Part shown: piece after piece, positions 59,860 to 64,000 of the stretch
How positions within the stretch are numbered: the stretch's first letter is position 1
Layout: every line of letters begins with the position of its first letter
Source of the DNA: an uncultured Acinetobacter sp.
Lineage (GTDB): Bacteria; Pseudomonadota; Gammaproteobacteria; Pseudomonadales; Moraxellaceae
Assembly (NCBI RefSeq): GCF_947626835.1
Contig: NZ_CANQTS010000005.1
Coordinates: 1 to 64,000, forward strand
Reading direction: 5' to 3'
DNA: 64,000 bases
Notes under the pieces: model-generated
What the model saw: only the letters and a program-made list of their open reading frames with translations
Database searches by the model: none
What the model was told of the DNA's origin: nothing
Translations under genes and position numbers: made by a program

Positions 59860-60600
59860 TTAATGTAAAATTTTCTCCAAGAAATGTTGGGCACGTTCAC
59901 TACGTTGGGTATTAAAAAATTCCTCTTTAGAGCAATCTTCAATGATTTTGCCTTGATCCATAAAAATAATGCGATGCGCCACTTGACGAGCAAAGCCCAT
60001 TTCATGGGTCACACACATCATGGTCATACCATCTTTAGCAAGTTCCACCATAACATCTAACACTTCATTAATCATTTCAGGGTCAAGCGCAGAGGTAGGT
60101 TCATCAAACAACATGGCAATCGGGTCCATGCATAGGGCCCGGGCAATCGCCACACGTTGTTGTTGACCGCCTGAGAGCTCTGCTGGATATTTTTTGGCAT
60201 GTTGGCTTAAACCCACACGATCTAAATATGCTAAGCCTTTTTTAAGTGCTTCATCTTGACTGCGACCTAAGACTTTGACTTGGGCAATTGTCAGATTTTC
60301 CTGAATGCTTAAATGTGGAAATAATTCAAAGTGTTGAAACACCATACCCACGCGACTACGCAATTGGTTTAAATTGGTTTTGGGGTCTTTTAAAGCTAAA
60401 CCATTCACTACAATGTCGCCTTGTTGGAAAGGCTCTAAACCATTGACGGTTTTAATTAGGGTTGATTTTCCTGAACCTGAAGGACCGCATACCACCACCA
60501 CTTCACCTTGGCGAATTTGGGTGTTGCAGTCGGTTAAAACTTGAAAGTCGCCATACCATTTACTGATGTTTTGAATATCAATCATTAAGGGTTGTGTCAT
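59860..60600 (-). CDS. gltL: Amino acid ABC transporter ATP-binding protein (glutamate/aspartate type)
   Basis: A 246-aa ABC ATPase with Walker A GPSGSGKSTL, the Q loop VFQHFELFPHL, signature LSGGQQQRVAIARAL, Walker B AMLFDEPTSALDPE and switch THEMGFA. It is a polar amino-acid family member. It overlaps gltK by 4 bases (ATGA). It powers uptake of glutamate/aspartate or a related polar amino acid at the inner membrane. Confidence 0.92.
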   Translation of the reverse strand: MTQPLMIDIQNISKWYGDFQVLTDCNTQIRQGEVVVVCGPSGSGKSTLIKTVNGLEPFQQGDIVVNGLALKDPKTNLNQLRSRVGMVFQHFELFPHLSIQENLTIAQVKVLGRSQDEALKKGLAYLDRVGLSQHAKKYPAELSGGQQQRVAIARALCMDPIAMLFDEPTSALDPEMINEVLDVMVELAKDGMTMMCVTHEMGFARQVAHRIIFMDQGKIIEDCSKEEFFNTQRSERAQHFLEKILH

Positions 60601-61280
60601 ACGCGTAACCTTTGTTGCAGTTTTTTCACCAAGAATGTTGCAAGTAGACTGAAACTAAAGTACACCAAACCGGCAAATAAAATATATTGTGTTAGTAGTG
60701 CCATAAGGTCACCACGGACATAGGTGGTTCTAAAGAAATCTAGTAGTCCAATGGCATAGACCATGGTGGAATCTTGAAATAAAATAATACTTTGTTGTAA
60801 TAATAAGGGCGTCATTTTACGAAATGCTTGCGGCAAAATAATAAAACGCATCGATTGACTATAGCTCATGCCAAGCGCTGCCGCTGCTGCACTTTGTCCT
60901 TTGGGAATAGATTGAATTCCTGCACGTACAATCTCGGCAAAATAAGCAGCTTCAAATAGCATAAATGCCACAATACTGGACACCAAAGCAGTGTCTATAC
61001 TTAAGTATTTGCCCGTGATGCCGGTATAGATAAACGGTACGGCAAAATAAAACCACATTAAAACCAAAAGCAGTGGAATAGAGCGAAATAAATTGATGTA
61101 GCTTTGTGCAAACAGATTAAAGATTTTAATAGACGATAAACGCATTAAAGCCAACAGCGTACCAATTAAAATACCGCCCACTGTGGCAAACACCAACACT
61201 TTTAAAGTGATACTAAAACCATGCCATAACGCAGGATAGGAAGATTGTAAGTCGCTGAAAAAAACAGTGAGCCATTCCAT
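60597..61280 (-). CDS. gltK: Amino acid ABC transporter permease (GltK type)
   Basis: A 227-aa HisM/GlnP-type permease with about five membrane segments and the EAA loop EIVRAGIQSIPKGQSAAAAALGMSYSQSMRFIILPQAFRKMTP. It starts in the TAATG overlap with gltJ and ends in a 4-base overlap with gltL. It forms the channel together with gltJ. Confidence 0.9.
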   Translation of the reverse strand: MEWLTVFFSDLQSSYPALWHGFSITLKVLVFATVGGILIGTLLALMRLSSIKIFNLFAQSYINLFRSIPLLLVLMWFYFAVPFIYTGITGKYLSIDTALVSSIVAFMLFEAAYFAEIVRAGIQSIPKGQSAAAAALGMSYSQSMRFIILPQAFRKMTPLLLQQSIILFQDSTMVYAIGLLDFFRTTYVRGDLMALLTQYILFAGLVYFSFSLLATFLVKKLQQRLRV

Positions 61281-62026
61281 TATTTAGACCCTCCTGTCAT
61301 GAGTCCTGGAATACGTAAACGTTTTTCCAGTAAATTCATGCCTTGAATCAAGCAGACATTAATGACAATAAACACAAGGGTAACGTAGGTATAAATCTCA
61401 ATGGTATTTTGGGTGTACTCACTGATGGTTTTCATTTGTGAGATGATTTCTGCCACACCCACCAACGAGGCGATGGATGTATTTTTAACGCAGTTGGTTA
61501 GCTCTGAGCTTAACGGCGGCAAAATCATCCGAAACGATTGCGGCAAAATAATGTAACGGTATAACTGAAAAGTCGAAAAACCCATGGCATAACCGGCATT
61601 GATTTGACCGCGTGGTATGGCCTCAATTCCGGTACGGACTTGTTCACACACCCTTGCTGCGGTAAATAAACCTAAACCCACACTGGCTGAAATCAGTGCT
61701 GTGGTATTGGCACCTAAATCATTGATCCACCAATTTTGAAGGGCAGTGGGCAAAAAGTTTGGCACCACATAAAACCAAATAAACAACTGAATCAGTAATG
61801 GCACATTGCGAAATAAAGTCACATAGCCTGTGCCAATCGCGCGTGCCGTTTGGCTTGGCAGTGTGCGCATAATGCCAAGTACACTACCTAAGACTAAAGC
61901 AATGCTCCATGCCACCACGGCAATTACAAACAGCCAACCTAAACCGGTGATTAACCAATCTAAATAGGTGGTGTCAGCTACACCGGTGGCTTGCCATAAT
62001 ACGCCCCAATTCCAACTATAATTCAT
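61280..62026 (-). CDS. gltJ: Amino acid ABC transporter permease (GltJ type)
   Basis: A 248-aa permease with the EAA loop RVCEQVRTGIEAIPRGQINAGYAMGFSTFQLYRYIILPQSFRMILPPL and about five membrane segments. The N-terminal part (NYSWNWGVLWQ) is typical of GltJ. It lies 50 bases after gltI beyond a strong hairpin. Confidence 0.9.
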   Translation of the reverse strand: MNYSWNWGVLWQATGVADTTYLDWLITGLGWLFVIAVVAWSIALVLGSVLGIMRTLPSQTARAIGTGYVTLFRNVPLLIQLFIWFYVVPNFLPTALQNWWINDLGANTTALISASVGLGLFTAARVCEQVRTGIEAIPRGQINAGYAMGFSTFQLYRYIILPQSFRMILPPLSSELTNCVKNTSIASLVGVAEIISQMKTISEYTQNTIEIYTYVTLVFIVINVCLIQGMNLLEKRLRIPGLMTGGSK

Positions 62027-62039
62027 AGGCTCTCCTTAT

Positions 62040-62066
62040 GCTTAAAGCCAATTTTTGGCTTTAAGC
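62040..62066 (-). promoter_or_regulatory. Hairpin between gltI and gltJ
   Basis: A 12-bp perfect stem (GCTTAAAGCCAA / TTGGCTTTAAGC) with a 3-base loop and no following T run. It may stabilise the upstream gltI mRNA or attenuate expression downstream, as in other binding-protein operons. Confidence 0.7.
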
Positions 62067-62076
62067 AGGATCAATC

Positions 62077-62991
62077 TTATTGATCACGGTCGTGTGGGTT
62101 GGCAATTAAGGCTTTGAGGGCATCCGACATTGGGAAATTTAAGTTAATATTTTTGGGTGCAATCGGTTGCTCAAACCATTTTTTATACATGTCATTGATT
62201 TGACCTGAAGCATAAGTGGCTTTAATGGCATCATCTACCACTTTTTTAAAGCCGACATCGCCTTTACGCACCATACAACCATAGATTTCTTGAATAGGCG
62301 CCGTGCCGACAATCACCCATTGATTTGGATCTTTGGCTTTGGATTTTTCACCTGCCAATAAAATGTCATCCATCATAAAAGCTGCGGCACGACCATTTTG
62401 TAGCATTAAGAATGATTCGGCATGGTCTTTGGCAGAAATCACTTCACTAATACCTAACTCTTTTTCATGCTGACGGATATAACGCTCTGAAGTGGTGCCT
62501 GCGGTGGTGACTAACTTTTTACCTTTTAAATCGGCAAAATCTTGAATGCCTGAGTCGGTTTTAGTCAGTAAACGTGAACCCACTTGGAAGAAACCAACTG
62601 AAAAATCTACTTGTTGTTGGCGTTCTTTATTGTTGGTGGTGGAGCCACATTCTAAATCTACCGTGCCATTAGACACCAAAGGAATACGGTTTTGACTGGT
62701 GACTAAATTATAACGAATTTTTAAATTTGGTTGATTCAACTCTTTTTTCAAGGCTTCAACCACTTGCAGTTGTAGGTCATGGGCAAAACCCACCGGTTGA
62801 TTTGGATTGTCGGCAATATAAGAAAATGGAATGGATGAATCACGATAACCCAACACCACCGTACCTGATTGCTTAATTTTATCTAAAGTGCCTGATATGG
62901 TAGCAGTCTGGGTGTCGGTTTTTGTAGTTTGATCATTGCTACACGCCGTGACAGCAAGTACTGCAGCCAAGCAGCATAATTTTTTTAACAT
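62077..62991 (-). CDS. gltI: Amino acid ABC transporter substrate-binding lipoprotein (GltI type)
   Basis: A 304-aa periplasmic binding protein with a lipoprotein signal (lipobox VTAC near residue 17) rather than a plain signal peptide. The family-3 binding fold is visible (GTVVLGYRDSSIPFSYIADNPNQPVGFAHDLQLQVV, DLECGSTTNNKERQQQVDFSVGFF, GKKLVTTAGTTSERYI). It binds glutamate, aspartate or a related amino acid. It is the first gene of the operon. Confidence 0.9.
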   Translation of the reverse strand: MLKKLCCLAAVLAVTACSNDQTTKTDTQTATISGTLDKIKQSGTVVLGYRDSSIPFSYIADNPNQPVGFAHDLQLQVVEALKKELNQPNLKIRYNLVTSQNRIPLVSNGTVDLECGSTTNNKERQQQVDFSVGFFQVGSRLLTKTDSGIQDFADLKGKKLVTTAGTTSERYIRQHEKELGISEVISAKDHAESFLMLQNGRAAAFMMDDILLAGEKSKAKDPNQWVIVGTAPIQEIYGCMVRKGDVGFKKVVDDAIKATYASGQINDMYKKWFEQPIAPKNINLNFPMSDALKALIANPHDRDQ

Positions 62992-63230
62992 TCTTATTCC
63001 TCTATTTTTTGTTTATGGGGTATTTATTGCAGCAAAAAGATAAAAACTGCCTAAAAATGCAGCTTTTTTCATCTTAAGCGAGATCAGATTGCAAGCTCAA
63101 GCACTATTTTGTGGCGATTTTAAGCTTAAGCAAAAACAGTATGTCTAATGAATGAACAACTGAAGCAAGGGTTATGCCAAGCAAACTGATGATGTTTATA
63201 CTCAGGCAATATTTAGCAATCAAAGCTTGT

Positions 63231-63908
63231 TTAGGTGACGCGTATGGGATTGATGGCTTCACTCCAGATAGTGCAACCACAGCGTAGGCATGGGCTATGG
63301 AGTGCGCTTAAAGCGCTGACAAAACCACAATGGGTACAGGCATATTGTACATTGGCATGAACTTTATGAAGCGGTTGGATGGCTTTGGGAAATAGAGCTA
63401 AGCCATAGCGTACCTCATGATCAGGATAAAATAACAGGCTTAACTTGCCGTCACTTTCTAACAATGCCACGCGCACTTGGCCTAAATGTTCAACGCCTTG
63501 CTGACGCATTTCGGCAAAGAACTCATCATGCGACATTTTGCCACGCCGAATTTGATCTAATACCAACATGCCATCTTCAACAATATATAAAGCTTTGCCC
63601 TCAATTAAATCTTCAAACGGCTGATACTTCATCATTAAAAATGTGGTCAGGCGATACATCACAATCACCACACTCATCACCAATAATGCTTGTAAGATTG
63701 GAATATCTGCATCAAACATCGGATCGCCTGAGATTGAACCCAAAGCCAATAAAATTGCCACTTCAAAAATGGACAGCTGGCGTACACCCCGTTTACCGGT
63801 TAAACGTAAAAATACAATAATCAATAAATACATCAGCATACAGCGCAGCACGATTTCTAAGCCAAAGCTGAAGGTGGTGTCGTGAATAAACAGCTGTTGC
63901 AGATCCAT
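63231..63908 (-). CDS. DUF421/YetF-like membrane protein with C-terminal zinc ribbon
   Basis: A 225-aa protein with three N-terminal membrane segments (residues about 18-85) and the DUF421 motif GKRGVRQLSIFEVAILLALGSISGDPM. A soluble YetF-type domain follows (YQPFEDLIEGKALYIVEDG). The C-terminal tail has two CxxC pairs (CTHCG and CLRCGC), a probable zinc ribbon not present in the Bacillus members I know. Function unknown. Confidence 0.82.
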   Translation of the reverse strand: MDLQQLFIHDTTFSFGLEIVLRCMLMYLLIIVFLRLTGKRGVRQLSIFEVAILLALGSISGDPMFDADIPILQALLVMSVVIVMYRLTTFLMMKYQPFEDLIEGKALYIVEDGMLVLDQIRRGKMSHDEFFAEMRQQGVEHLGQVRVALLESDGKLSLLFYPDHEVRYGLALFPKAIQPLHKVHANVQYACTHCGFVSALSALHSPCLRCGCTIWSEAINPIRVT

Positions 63909-64000
63909 GTTTTAATCTCATACTTTATTGTTTTATGGACTGTAGCAATTTAGCCGATCTGTCATATAAGCATTTTTGTGAAATTTATGTGTAAGCAAAG

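Overview
The window is a chromosomal segment of a gammaproteobacterium that I assign to Acinetobacter. Supporting evidence is the bfmR-bfmS two-component pair, an ABZJ_00895-type membrane protein, a PA4642-type protein beside minCDE, the tmRNA tag ANDESYALAA, the separate bpt and aat N-end-rule transferases, and moderate-to-low GC. No species can be assigned from sequence reading alone.

Layout. 1-138 is the end of tuf. 248-10550 holds rimI, bpt, aat, a methyltransferase, trxB, ftsK, a PA4642 protein and the minCDE operon. 10654-19687 holds two membrane or lipid genes, an OmpA lipoprotein, a Rep-type helicase, dut, algC, argB and a glutamine amidotransferase. 19944-25969 holds a hemerythrin, an NSS-like membrane protein with rnfH, bamE, fur, pilU/pilT and yggS. 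26000-35767 holds sbcDC, a membrane protein, a TIGR01777 epimerase, hemB, a thioesterase and glpK. ssrA (tmRNA) lies at 35899-36257, followed by a truncated integrase bounded by a short copy of the tmRNA 3' end, which is a fossil integration. nrdB and nrdA (37189-42097) are separated by about 800 bases holding two small membrane ORFs and a candidate structured RNA. bfmRS and putP follow. The window ends with an NfeD gene, an acyltransferase, a frameshifted MFS gene, a porin, a HAD phosphatase, a glutamate/aspartate-type ABC transporter (gltIJKL order) and a DUF421 protein.

The main accessory feature is a 7,650-base AT-rich element (47162-54811) inserted in an SPFH/Band 7 (qmcA-like) gene. It carries an operon of three tyrosine-recombinase-fold proteins: one canonical, one that appears catalytically degenerate, and one canonical with a Cys-rich tail. 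A small coiled-coil protein and a 507-aa cargo protein with a YaaC-like region follow. Removing exactly these bases restores the host reading frame (GIT-L-KTVE), so the boundaries can be read directly. The ends are a 13-base imperfect inverted repeat (CACAC[G/A]ACACCAA) with a 6-base spacer on one side. Gene order and ends match what I know of the strand-biased circularizing integrative elements (intA-tfp-intB-srap) described in Vibrio, and more distantly Tn554-type trios. The cargo is not recognised functionally.

Lesser points are a candidate multi-stem RNA between nrdA and nrdB, a probable pair of NrdR boxes upstream of nrdA, a candidate terminator-ended RNA upstream of sbcD, a strong hairpin between gltI and gltJ, and a one-base frameshift in the MFS gene. 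No CRISPR array, tRNA or rRNA was seen.
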